Positions 22,600-34,536 of a stretch of DNA of 64,000 bases are shown here, one piece after another (position 1 is the first letter of the stretch; the number at the start of each line of letters is the position of its first letter). Under the pieces are notes generated by a model, which ran no database searches, was not told where the DNA came from, and saw nothing but the letters and a program-made list of their open reading frames with translations. This DNA is from Gnetum montanum. Its lineage: Eukaryota > Streptophyta > Gnetopsida > Gnetales > Gnetaceae. The translations under genes and the position numbers were made by a program. The DNA is taken from assembly GCA_015680685.1 (NCBI GenBank), contig MNCI01005250.1, forward strand, positions 129,962 through 193,961, given 5' to 3'.

Positions 22600-24600
22600 A
22601 CGCACACAAATACGAAATGGCCATTTTATAGCGTGACACGGATTATCCTTAAGAAAATGCCCAAGAACTTCCAAATGACGCTGAATTAATGGTGGTCGTA
22701 ATCATAGATTTCTTTATTATTGTTTGGTTGTTTTCGTAGTAGCACTATTATCATAAAAAGTGCGGAAAGTGCCGGTCGATGAATCAGGTTTCTGCGAATT
22801 TTTCGGGTCTTTGATTACCATGCTTTGGTTTAATTCCTCCAAATATTAATAATTCAACTTCCGATTCCTCGCCCTCTAGTTAAAATTTTAGAGCACTCAC
22901 CACGGTCGTGGAGAGAAGCCAAGATCAATTAGGATGATTATTAATGAAAGAGGAGGATGGATGGTTACTTTTTTGAAATAGTGAGGTATTAGCATAGTGC
23001 TAAAGATTTTTTGATTCAATCTTGTGTTTAGAAGTGAAGTAGCCTTGTGATCAAGAAAACACATGGGTATTATCTATCATATCATGAGCCTACTTAGTCA
23101 GAATTAGTTGATTCTTGCTCACATTTATTAGATCCCTAGTCCCCAAGTAGGTCCTTTTGGCCACCTGAAGCCTTGGCTTTTTGGAAAATCCTGCTCTTAT
23201 GTTGTAGAACTTGAAGTTCAATAGTCCACCAAATTTTCGTCTCTAATTTTGAGTGTCTTCTTAGATAGTTATAACAACCTATAGGCATAAGATGTACCTT
23301 GTGGAGGTGAAACCTTGGACAACATAGTCCTTTAAGACATTGGTTTTTTAGTCCAAGGTCCATTGAATGTTTAGTGCAATGCCAAAAATTGTAACACACT
23401 ACCCAACATGTTCTTGTCCTTCATTATCCCTAAGTGTGGTCAATACTGTATATTGCTAGGCAACAAAGCTTACACATGTTCACTGCAATGGTTTATGAGG
23501 GTCTCTTTCCTCTCCCCTTTTCTACTCACTCATGAGAGGCTGAAACCTTGGGGGAAAGTAGGGATGTTGGGGAAGAGTTAACTCAGCATCTCAACCATTG
23601 GTGGGAATTTCGCCCACATCCAATCCCTAATTCTTATTCACCTTGGATGATTGTGTTGGATGAATTTTAGCTTTGTATGATTACATTGGGTGAGCAACAT
23701 CTACTTCATCATAGTACTTACTTATGAGCTAACAAGTTACAACTTGGCCAAGTATCCTACTCCCATACTCTTAAAAGCAAGAAAGATTAAAGGAATGCCC
23801 TACAGAAAAGACACATCATGAAATGTCTTGCCTAAATGATAATGTTGGTGCTAGAATTGTCAAAAAATGCAAATAGAAAGAGTAATAAGAAGTGAAAAAA
23901 ACCAAAGACACTTCCCAACCAAATAACAAAGTTACCATGATGGTATATGAGGTATAAGCAATCTCTAAGATCAATTCATAGGTGTAAAAATACTTTGGGT
24001 TTAGGGTTTAGGGACATATCTACTTGAAGTCATGTGAACCAAAAATTAATTTGTAAATATGAAGTTATATATACTCCCTTCCATACTAGAAATAATTGAA
24101 TAAAGTTATCTTTGGTAACCAAAATTACCATAAAAAATAAAAATTAACAAATAACATAGAAATCAAGGGCTATGTGGATCCTTAGACATCTATGAAATGG
24201 AATAAAGATGGACCAAGCTATTTATGAATATAACCACAATTAGTATAACTACAATTAGGCTATCAAACATAGAGTCAAAAAGGGTCAAACCTTGAATGCT
24301 TGCCTTGCAATGATGTTGCACTATTGATAACACCTTAGTCAACCCTACATTGATATCATTGTGCATGATACTCTAATGTGCATTTCTCATTGAATGCATT
24401 CAAGTAGAGTGGCTATGTAACGTAGCTTTTGTTGGGTAAGACTACACTTGTATGTTGAGGTAACAAAGAAGTCATCAAAATGACATTACATTACATTTTA
24501 AAAGTATATTGATGCAAAAGTATATTGTCATTGGTAGCTAAGTTATAGCTACATTACAATAAAATTTTTATAATAACTGACAATAATATCTAGTGATTTT
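22600..24600. other. Intergenic, no gene recognised
   Basis: Short open frames (for example 23136-23399 minus) have no recognisable domain. A weak SINE-like phrase ('attagcatagtgctaaagat' with 'tttgattcaatc') is at about 22985-23030. Confidence 0.4.
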
Positions 24601-24689
24601 TGGGCACCATACCATACCTATAACATAATATCTAGGCTAGACAATGTGTGCATTGGTTGGTCAATCAATATTTGGTAGTGTGATATGAT

Positions 24690-24805
24690 TTGATTATATA
24701 TAAAAAAACAAACATGGATATGTATATGTCTTATATATAATGTGTATGTATGTATATGATGTATATGTTTATTATATAAGGTATATGTATATGTATACAA
24801 CAAGT
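24690..24805. repeat. AT/TATG-rich microsatellite
   Basis: Irregular runs of TATATG and TGTATG units, followed by a short duplication of 'agggggccaact' (24809 and 24853). Confidence 0.7.
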
Positions 24806-24929
24806 GATAGGGGGCCAACTTCTCTCCCCACACAACTTTTCTAAGTGTCCATAGGGGGCCAACTAGCCCATTATGCATGCATCACATGTTCATTATTGCT
24901 TTCCTTTGCCACTTGTTTAGCATTTCCTT

Positions 24930-25760
24930 GGGCCCCTTCTAATTGCTCTATTCCTCACATTTATAGTCTGCCTAAGATTCATAAGAAAGATATTCATCTT
25001 CATTCTATTGTCAATGCTATTATCTCTCCTACTTCATTAGGTGATAAATACTTAGCTAATTACTTAGCCCCTTTAGTTAGTAAGACTTTTTCTTTTATAA
25101 AAAATCCAAACATTTTGCTAATTTTATAAAGAATTTTGATATTCATGAAACTAATATTTTAGTCAATTTTGATATTGTTTCTTTATATACTATGACTCAT
25201 TTAGATAAAGTAATGAATGTGATTAATAAGTTGAATTTTGATAGTAGTGTATGTTCTCTAATTATGCTTTGTTTGAAAACTACCTATTTCAAATATAATA
25301 ATAAATTTTATGAACAGACAAAAGGTGATTACTAATTTTTATATGGAAAATTTTGAACAACTTGCCATTAATTCTTTTCCTTTTAAACCCAAACATTAGG
25401 CAAGATATGTAGATGATACTAATGTTTGTTGGATTCATGTTTAGAAAATCTCTAATATTTTTATAAAGATCTTAACCAAATAGATTCTAACATCCAATTT
25501 ACTATGGAACTAAAAAAGAACAATTCATTGCCTTCCTTAGATACAAACATGGTAATAACGAATCACTTGAATAATAAATTTAGAATTTCTTGTGAAATCT
25601 TTAGAAAAGACATACATATTCATTGATATTTAGATGGTTTTTCTAATCTTCCCTTTAGCCAAAAACTCTATACCCTCTACTTCTTAATGATGACAGCTCT
25701 CAACATTTGTAATACAACTTCTTTCCATTAAGAGGCTAATCATTTAAATATTATCTTTAC
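24930..25760 (+). pseudogene. Penelope-like element reverse transcriptase (5'-truncated, decayed)
   Basis: The PLE RT signature is readable: 'IYSLPKIHKKDIHLHSIVNA' (about 24960-25020), 'ISPTS', 'NFDIVSLYT' (about 25157-25185), 'NSFPFKPK' then 'ARYVDDTNVCW' (about 25400-25435), 'SNIQFTMELKKNNSLPSLDT' (about 25490-25545) and an 'FRKDIHIH' block (about 25600). These are hallmarks of Penelope-type RTs (PKIHK, YVDD, SLPFLD, RKPTHT-like). Stops and frameshifts interrupt it. The N-terminus is missing. Confidence 0.75.
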
Positions 25761-27480
25761 TCTCAATAAGTTGGATAAAAAGACTATCAATAATGCATGG
25801 ATAAAATCAATTTATTCTTGGCTAATTTTGATAGAAATATTGATTTAGAAAATTTAGAGAATAATAATTTTCTTTCAAATAAAGAAGTCATTAGTGTTCC
25901 CTATATTAAAGGCATTTATGAGAAAATAGCTATAATTTTTTTAAAAAATGATGTTATAATAGTCTTTAAACCCTATAACAAAATCTCTAACTTTTTTCAT
26001 AGCCTTAAAGATAAAAAGAATATTTTAAATAATAATAGCGTTTATCAAATTTCTTAAGTTTATGGTAAATGTTATAATCGTCAAATAGCTAGAACTTTCT
26101 CTATTATGTTAAAAGAGCATTTGAAAGACATACAATATAATAGATCTTCAAAATCACCTCTTGTAAAATACATAGAAAATGATAACTCCTCTAGAAATTA
26201 TAAGCAGTTAACTAATAGTAAAGTTCTTTACATAATGGATAACTTTGTAGCTAGAAAAATTAGAGAAGCTTTGGAAACTAAATTCACTCTAATAATGTTA
26301 ATAAAGATTAAAGATATTCTTTGCTCTCAATAAGTTTGATAAAAAGACTATCAATACTGGATGGATAAAATCAATTTTATTCTTGGCTAAATAAAATAGA
26401 TGTTCCTTTTGATAGAAATATTGATTTAGAAAATTTAGAGAATAATAATTTTCTTTCAAATAAAGAAGTCATTAGTGTTCCCTATATTAAAGGTATTTCT
26501 AAGAAAATAGCTATAAATTTTTTTAAAATGATGTTATAATAGTCTTTAAACCCTATAACAAAATCTCTAACATTTTTCTTAGTCATAAAGATAAAAAGAA
26601 TATTTTAAATAATAGTAGTGTTTATCAAATTTCTTGAGTTTATGGTAAATGTTATATTCATCAAACAACTAGAACTTTCTCTATTACATTAAAAGAGCAC
26701 TTGAAAGACATTCAACATGATAGATCTTCAAAATCACCTCTTGTAAAACACATAGAAAATGATAGCTCCTCTAGAAATTATAAGCAGTTAAATAATAGTA
26801 AAGTTCTTTGTATAATGGATAACTTTGTAGCTAGAAAAATTCGAGAAGCTCTTGAAATTAAAATTCATTTTAATAATGTTAATAAAGATCAAAGATATTC
26901 TTTACTCTCAATAAGTTTGATAAAAAGACTATTAGTAATGCATGGATAAAATCAATTTTATTTTTGGCTAAATAAAATAGATGTTCCTTTTGATAGAAAT
27001 ATTGATTTAAAAAATTTAGAGAATAATAATTTTCTTTCAAATAAAGAAGTCATTAGTGTTCCCCATATTAAAGGTATTTCTGAGAAAATAGCTATAATTT
27101 TTTAAAATGATGTTATAATAGTCTGTAAACCCTATAACAAAATCTCTAACTTTTTCCATAGTCTTAAAGATAAAAAGAATATTTTAAATAATAGTAGCGT
27201 TTATCAAATTTCTTGAGTTTATGGTAAATGTTATATTCATCAAATGACTAGAACTTTCTCTATTACATTAAAAGAGCACTTGAAAGACATACAATATAAT
27301 AGATTTTCAAAATCACCTCTTGTAAAATACATAGAAAATAATAACTCCTCTAGAAATTATAAGTGGTTAAATAATAGTAAACGTTTTTGTATAATGGATA
27401 ACTTTGTAGCTAGAAAAATTAGAGAAGCTCTTGAAATTAAAATTCATTCAATAATGTTAATAAAGATCAAAGATATCTTA
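25761..27480 (+). repeat. Three tandem copies of the Penelope-like 3' region with GIY-YIG-like endonuclease remnants
   Basis: Units begin at 25761, 26325 and 26906 with 'tctcaataag' (periods 564 and 581), and the third fades at about 27477. Each encodes remnants of the PLE linker and endonuclease: 'PYIKGI', 'KPYNKISNFFHSLKDKK', 'SVYQIS', 'YGKCY', 'RTFSI.LKEHLKDIQ', 'KSPLVK', 'DNFVARKIREALE'. This matches the expected Y-x-I-x-C-x-C-G-K-x-Y-I-G-x-T..R..EH..D pattern of the PLE GIY-YIG domain. Each copy is broken at different positions. Confidence 0.78.
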
Positions 27481-27489
27481 CCCACTTAG

Positions 27490-28450
27490 TGTGATGGCCT
27501 ATTTTAACAAAAATTAGGGAATCTAGAAATTTGCTTGAAAATCCTACTTAGTTTAATCTTCTCTTACTAATTTTTTTTCATTTTTTTTAATGAATGTTTT
27601 GTATTATGTTCTATGCTTATTTACAAACTCATTAACTTATATGTTATAAGTTGTGAGTTTAATTATGATTGTTATATTATTATTGTATTGGTTTCTTTTC
27701 CCCTCTTGAACCTTTTATATTTTTTAACTAATTCTTTTGAATTTCTTTAACATTATTTTTTTAAATAGTAGTTTTATTTTTCCTAAAAAGCACTACTCCC
27801 CTATACCTACTAAATTAACAACTCTTGTATTCCCTACTTTCTTTCCCTTTTATTCATACTAACGTTTCCCTAAAAGTAATCATTCTTATTTTAGTTGTTA
27901 TATCTTTTTTTTTCCTTTTCTTTCTTTCTTTCCTATTTTATTTTTTCTTACAACTAGTTATTTCTATTGTAGTTGGTATACCTTTAATTTTTTTTTAAAC
28001 TTTTTCTTTTGTCCTAAAACTAGCCATTTTTTTCTAAAACTAATTGTTACCTCTTACATCTTAACTAACTGTTAATTGACTTTGGAGTGTAGTGTAGGTA
28101 GTCAGGTCCCTCATTTATTAGTTGGAAGTTTGCGGCCTTGAAAACCCTCAAACATTATTGCCATGGTTTATGAAAATTTTTTTACATTATATTTTTTAAT
28201 GAACTTTAATCCTTTACTTTGCTTTTAACGATTCTCAACCATTCCCATTGCTTTAATTGGCTATTTAGTAGTTTGTGTTACAACAATACTTACAAATCTT
28301 TATTTGAAATGCTATGACTCTTAATTCTTTTATTAATGATTTATATTTAGGTTGTAATTTTATATGAACATCACTTGTGCCCTTAGAACCTTATGAATTT
28401 TTTAGCTTGGATACACCTTTTGATGAATTGCATAATTAGGGGCTCAAAGG
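27490..28450. other. Intergenic, T-rich, nothing recognised
   Basis: Pyrimidine-rich tracts such as 'tttttttttccttttctttc' near 27905 occur but no gene or repeat that I can support. Confidence 0.4.
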
Positions 28451-29228
28451 TGATGTTGGATATCCAATGTCGCGAGATGTGTGCTAGCCTATAAATGTAG
28501 CACTTGGGCGCACAATTTGGGCATAAATTTTTTAATAGCATAGCAAAGTTGTTGTAGTTTTTCTTCCTCAAAGTTAGAATATTTTCCCAAGTGCCTGCAA
28601 TAGGAGTCATTGAGCATTCAGATCTTTATTTGAGCACTGTTGTACCTAAACATGACAATGTGTACAACAATAAAGATGAGCTTTCTGATAAACCTTGCAG
28701 CACTTTGGCTAGATTAATATTTTATTTATGCATTTAATGTTTTATGAAATTTTATTTAATGCTTTCAAGTAATTAAGCTAAATTAAGCTAAGTTAAGTTA
28801 GCTAGGCTAAATAGCAATTAATTAAGTACAAAAGTATGACAACTTTAAGCATGCACATGACGCTTGGTAATCCCAGCAACTATATACGTGTTCAGGATGT
28901 GTACAGAAGTGGGACCGGATACTTATGTTAGGATTAGTTAGAGATTTATTAGTTAGATTAAATTAGCCATTAAAAATTACTTCATTTCTTTCTTTTAAGC
29001 ACCAAAAACATAAAACATAAAAAAATGATAAAAATTACACGCCTTAGTTGCACTTAACCATACCTTTGCATTTCACAAGTGTAACTAGGAAGACAACGAC
29101 TGTAATGATTAGACTTCACTTCCTAGAACTAGTGTACTTGAAGACTTAAGGTCTACAAAATTTGACTAGATCCTGCATGAATGCTTGTGATTTATACGAT
29201 TGAGCATAGGGGTATTCACTGCTCATCA
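28451..29228 (+). repeat. LTR of the Athila-like group (isolated)
   Basis: It begins TGATGTTGGATATCC and ends GCTCATCA, with TATAAATG at 28490. R/U5 is homologous to the other LTRs ('aataaagatgag', 'cttggtaatcccag', 'tgagcataggggtat'). No primer binding site follows, and the flanking five bases (AAAGG and CCTTC) do not match, so it is an isolated LTR, perhaps rearranged after recombination. Confidence 0.75.
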
Positions 29229-29670
29229 CCTTCACTTGGACAAATTGTATTCTAAGCTTCTCCATGCTTCTTATTTGTAATCGATTTTTAATTTTTCTAA
29301 GCATTCCTTTTTGTCTCTTAGCTTTTATTAGTCACTTTTGGAAGAAAGTTCTTGATAGAATTCATTAAAAAATGAGTAAGTGAATTGGCAAATTGTTATC
29401 TTTAGTAGAAATATTTATAATTATTTCTATAATTGCAATCTACTTATGTTTATTATTCTTTATTTATGACTCCTTTTAAAATATCATATGAGCAATCAAA
29501 GCATCTTATTAAATCCTTTGTTGAGGAAACAATGATGTTCTTCATCTCTTTCCTCAATTTAATTGATAAATTTATAACCTTTACAATAAAGTGGATAGTT
29601 TGGGTTTTTGTTCAACTTATCATGAAGGAATATTACTTGTTGTTAAATGGACTGTAAGAGCTTTGAAAGG
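29229..29670. other. Intergenic, nothing recognised
   Basis: A 74-codon open frame at 29433-29657 has no known domain. Sequence to the left of the TSD TGATG at 29671. Confidence 0.4.
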
Positions 29671-29675
29671 TGATG

Positions 29676-30533
29676 TGATGAGTTATCATTTTGTTGGCCA
29701 CGATATCGTAGTCGTGATATCGTGTACACAATATCGCAGCCTAGACGTGATATCGTGTACGCGATATCGTAGCCTGTTTCCTTATCTATAAATAAGAGGT
29801 AGATAGATTTGGTAAGTAGTTTTGGAGTTTTTGGAGTTTTTAGAGTTTTTAAGTGTTTAGTCTTAAGTAGTTCTTCTCTCAACCCTTTTCTCCAGTGCAT
29901 GCCCGTAGTGTGGTGATTGTAATTGTACGACATTCTTATTCGAGTGTGACATACTTGGACACGCACATGACTAGCAATAAAGATCGAGATTACTTCATCA
30001 TTGCAGCATCCACTTAGCTTAATTGTTTATTTAATTATTATTTACTGCTTTCATAGTTAATATCTCTCTACCCTTATCTCCTAGTAACGTGGAATGAGTA
30101 CAACTTAATCACGAGCATTCAAGTGTGACTACTTGGTAACCCAGTAGCGTACTTAGGCCATGCGCTTGGTAATCCCAATGGTAGTTGTGCATGAGGTTCA
30201 AAATGTGTACGGATGATTAAGGAACGGATGCTCATCGCACTTAGGCTAGTCTAGATTCTCTCTTACCCTCTCTTTCTTTCCTTCCTAGTTTAGTTAATAT
30301 TATTTACCATCATACCCAGGAGTAGCATTAGCATAGGAACACATCATACACCTCACTCTGGACTAAACCATACGTGAAATAGCTAATACTAGTCCAAGTG
30401 GGAATACATCGTACTGTGATCTACGAGTAACTGTCTAGATACCACAACGAGCCCGTTTGCAAAGTTCGACAGAATCATGCATGGAACGCTTGTATTCGTA
30501 TGGTTGAGTATAGGGGTACCTCGCCACTCATCA
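29676..30533 (+). repeat. 5' LTR of the pol-less Athila-type element
   Basis: 858 bp. U3 carries GATATCGTG/GCGATATCG-type palindromes at 29699-29772 and TATAAATA at 29787. Compared with its partner it has one more palindromic unit and one extra 'ggagtttttggagtttttag' repeat. Confidence 0.9.
29699..29794 (+). promoter_or_regulatory. U3 palindromic array and TATA box
   Basis: Four to five ATATCG-centred sites end 13 bases before TATAAATA (29787-29794), the same architecture as in the LTRs at 932 and 13751. Confidence 0.55.
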
Positions 30534-30534
30534 T

Positions 30535-30552
30535 TGGCACCGTTGCCGGGGA
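30535..30552 (+). other. Primer binding site, tRNA-Asp type
   Basis: TGGCACCGTTGCCGGGGA starts two bases after the LTR and differs from the tRNA-Asp complement by one base. Confidence 0.88.
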
Positions 30553-30673
30553 CAGTGCTAGTTATCTAGATTAGTTATATCATACAAGGTCGTTGTACAG
30601 GAATTAACGGTATATCTTTTAGGAAAAAATAATTATAAAAAGTCACATATAAATTCACACACAATTCCACAAC

Positions 30674-32642
30674 CATGCCTCTCCTACAAGACTACGATAA
30701 TGCCACATATAGTGAGGCAATTCATTGGAGAACCAACGAATTATATGACAATGAAGATTGGAGTACGCAATCCGAAGTGGGGGTTTCTTATAGACATAAA
30801 TGAAGGTAGCATCATTCCAACGCACGAAAGCATAACTTACTAGATGACGATGAACCCCTACTGGCCACTACAAGCCTAGCACAAATACAAGAGGCTGTTT
30901 AAATCTCTCGTAGGCATCGTAAAGAGAGCCATCTACCCAGGCTCAATTTAAACAACTTTCCAAATTTCTCAGGAGGCTATGACTTAGATCTGCAACAACA
31001 TTTACAAGCCTTCTACGATGCTTGTGCATGGAACAACATTGATAACGGTTGGCAAAAACTCAAGCTCTTTCCTATGACATTCATTGGCCAAGCAAAAGTA
31101 TGGTATAGATCGTTAAAACCAAATTCAATACGACATTGGCCAACAATGGTAGAACTCTTTAACACAAGATATCAAACCTACGCAAGAGTGTTGGCCTTGA
31201 GATAAAAAATCCAAGAGTGGAAACAAGCACAACATGAACCCTTGGACATGGCTTTAGAAAGATATTATGCACTATTAAACAACTATCCAGGCCATGAGTT
31301 CTTCGAGGAAAGGCTAATGTACCATATCATTGATGGGCTTCGTGATGCAACAAGAGAAACCCTAGGGATGTATGCCCAAGGTCAACTATACGAACTACGA
31401 ACCCATCAATTCCAAGAGCTTATTAAGCGGGTAGCAAAAGAAGAAGGAGAAATGGCTAGATGGGAGAGTGTTGAAAAACATCAATGGGATCAAAATCTCA
31501 ACTTAACAGAGATCCACAATCATACAAAGGAGAAATCAACCTATCTCAAGGGGGAAGAACCATCTTTTCTAGTACAACAATCATTAGAGGAAGTTGAGGC
31601 AAAGATTAATAAGATGTTGGAATGGATGCATAAAAAGTGTGGAGAATATATTGATGTTATTGAAGATAGAGTTTTGACAACCCAAGAAGCAGGACAAAGT
31701 ATCCTTAGACAATCGGAAAGAAGGGATGAAGAAAATAAGAGCTCAACTGCCAATCACACATATGAATGCAACATTTTCCTATATGATCATCCCAAGGGCC
31801 AGTGCCCAATCTTGTTACATTTATACGAGCATTGGGGAAGCACATTACACCCAAAGTTCATACAAAGGTACTATGTTCAATCACAGTGGCAACAATCCTA
31901 GTCATGGGGGAAGCCATCCCTAAACTGGAGACACCCTTTGGAACATCCGAATCTAAATTCTTATCTAGTCCAACATCCTATTTCTCCAACTGGGTCAACA
32001 TACTTTATCTCGTTGCATTATCATTCTCCTCAATACTATCAGCCCATGTCTTCAACACAATCACCACCTTGTGTACCTCAACATTCTCATCCTTTCCCTC
32101 CTTCTACATCACCACCAACTGTTCCTGAAGTGTCTGCACCACAGCAACAACCCACAAACGTTACTTGTGCTACTATTGCCAACAGCAGTGAGAGGCCTAC
32201 TCAGCATCAAAAGAATCCCTTCTTTAGACATGACCATAGGAAGGGACAACACAGTTCTAAGGCCACTACATTCTCCAACTTAGCACAAGTCCTACACTGT
32301 GGTGCATCCTTCTCTTCGAACCCAATGCCTTGTGTCACTTTATCAGGGCCACCAATTAATAGTCCAACAACCATACGGTCCAATGAATATAGCCACGGAG
32401 AGCAACATCTTGATCCTTGCATACCATTTTATTGTCACAAGTATCATAGTGGGTCAACTCGTTATCCGGGAACCACATCTTACAAGTTGCCTCACTATGC
32501 TTGCTATAATCAGGTGTGTGAACTCCGATGGGGTAAGTATGACCAAGTTTCAATATTTCCAACATGCAAGGATCCTCATCTTTCATTTATTAGTCCTCAC
32601 CATGCTCAACCGTTTAGTTATGGGGGATATCCCCCATTCTAA
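30674..32642 (+). pseudogene. gag: gag of the pol-less Athila-type element (interrupted)
   Basis: ATG at 30674 opens 'MPLLQDYDNATYSEAIHWR', shared in altered form with the fragment at 52370. Frame changes and stops precede the gag core at about 30950-31460 ('NNFPNFSGGYDLDLQQHLQA', 'AKVWYRSLKP', 'EWKQAQHEPLDMAL'), open from 31242 to 31901. A degenerate knuckle-like 'YDHPKGQCPILLHL' is at about 31780-31825. The same frame resumes at 31938 with a proline/serine/histidine-rich tail to 32642. The tail is homologous to the gag tail of the element at 4639 up to about 32285 and then diverges, where pol would be expected. Confidence 0.8.
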
Positions 32643-34536
32643 TAACAAGCAGGATTAATAAATATTTTTTCATTTTCTTTGATTTTGCAATTTTTTTTGT
32701 TTTCCAGTTTTTCATTTTTCAATTTTTAATTTCTTATTTTACCTTTTTATCTTTTTATAAGTAATCCCATCTATGAATAAAACACTCATGTGGCTCATTG
32801 GTTGAGGTGTGTTCTATGTTGTCGAGTCTCGAGTGATCAATTATTTGGACAATGAGTCCATTACACCCACTCATTCATTCTACAAATAAGAGGTTCTGTT
32901 CAAGGGTATAGTGAAATTATTGACATTCTTAAGACTTAAAATTAATTTTGTGTTCATTGTACCCAGAATGAAGAAGGATGGATCAAGAGGGAATGATTAG
33001 GGTGTGCCATCAAGGGGACTTGCGGATTCTCTTTGGTGACATCTATGAGAGTTATCATGCAACGTGGTTGTACTAAGATCCTTGTAGATCTAACGCAAAA
33101 TGGGAGTAAGAGTAATCAAAAGGCACTCAAAAATCCAATGCTGTTCTAGGGGGTCCCACTAGAAAGACATGCACCCATGCCTGAAGGTTGGCGGCTTCTC
33201 TAGATTCAGCAATCGAAAAAAAAAACAACACAAAGAAAGTGCTACAAAACAAAAATCACTCCTCCCTTGAACAAAATGCCAAGTGATCATACGCCTTGTT
33301 GTTATGGTACTCTCATAGTCACTCATCATGGGATGAAACAATGCAATGTCATTGATCAAAGGAATGGACTTGGTCTTGATCTTGGAACGATAGGTTAATG
33401 ACACATTAATCATGCTTCACACGTAGGATTCACTATGCCCTGGGTTAGTTACCTCATGTCCCAATCTCTACAATTCCTTCTATAGTCCATGTCATCTCAC
33501 TATTCATGTAATTGTTGCTCGTGTCTCGTATAGCATAGAATTCTTACCTCATTCCAGTGGTATCTACACATGTGTGTTTTGTGAAACTGTTATGGATTAC
33601 ATTTAACCCTTCCAGTGCCTATGGACATTTTAAGGTGTGGTTACGCAAGGGCATTATAGGTTGGAACCTACTTTGGGGAGGACCCACTTGCATGAATTTT
33701 GCAATTTGTACTTGTTGCATACCACCACATCATCTTATACCTTCTGAGTACTTCATTTCCAAATCTATTCTTTTCCTTATTACTATCCCTCCGAATTCCA
33801 ATGTTCCTATGAACCATCACATGGCCTTTTTCTCCCCCATACCACCCAAGGCCCTTATTAATCAATTCCACCCACACATAATTATTCGTGCCTTCAGAAC
33901 TAGTTAAATTATCCTAGAACCCTTTAACACTTATCCACATGTCCTTAATATACATTGTTAATTTCAGAAAAATCTTAAAATTCAATATATTGTGTTGTGC
34001 CTTAAATATCGATAGGCTATGATATCACGTCACACAAACCTATATACATGTGAACCCCCCCCCCCCCCCCTAGTGCACCACTTACCATCATTTTCAACTA
34101 TTCACACGGTGGAGTTTTTCAAATTTCTCTCTATGACTTGTGATTGCGCGTCCCTTGCTTTCATACGTATATCTCGCTTGCTGGTCCTCCGATTTTCATT
34201 CTGTCTAAACCTACTTGAACTCGGAGTGTTCAGCTTAGTCAGGGGGGAGGGGCACATGTCGAATAGTGCATAAATTTTTTGAAATTTTTCATTGCCCGAA
34301 GGACATTATCAAGGGTAATTAGTTATAATATTAAGGATAAATGTGCCAAAAATAATTTTATCTGCTTAGTTAGACTGGGAAACTAAAATGGGAAACCACC
34401 TAAGTAAAAAGGACTCACTATTATAATCTTTCGAGAAACATCACACGGCGATAAAATAAATTCATTAAGGCAAGCAGTAAGGTATAACCTAACTTCGGAA
34501 ATAACCTTACTAACAATTGGTCCCATGTGATTGCAG
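32643..34536 (+). other. Spacer between gag and third ORF
   Basis: T-rich at first, then sequence partly shared with the 3' noncoding region of the element at 4639 (for example 'actttggggaggacccac' at about 33670). A run of 16 C residues lies at 34055-34070. It ends in a branch-point-like TTACTAAC (34508-34515) and an acceptor TGATTGCAG immediately before ATG 34537. No gene recognised within. Confidence 0.6.

Noticed and set aside
24930-27480. Group II intron or organelle insertion (AT-rich RT)
   Set aside because: The RT has PKIHK and SLPSLD-type motifs and a GIY-YIG-like C-terminus, which fit Penelope-like elements; no intron domain V was seen.
25761-27480. Hammerhead ribozyme motif in the Penelope-like tandem units
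   Set aside because: I looked for the CTGATGA...GAAA core and did not find a convincing one.
28451-29228. Complete LTR element starting here
   Set aside because: No primer binding site or gag follows 29228 and the flanking five bases do not match.
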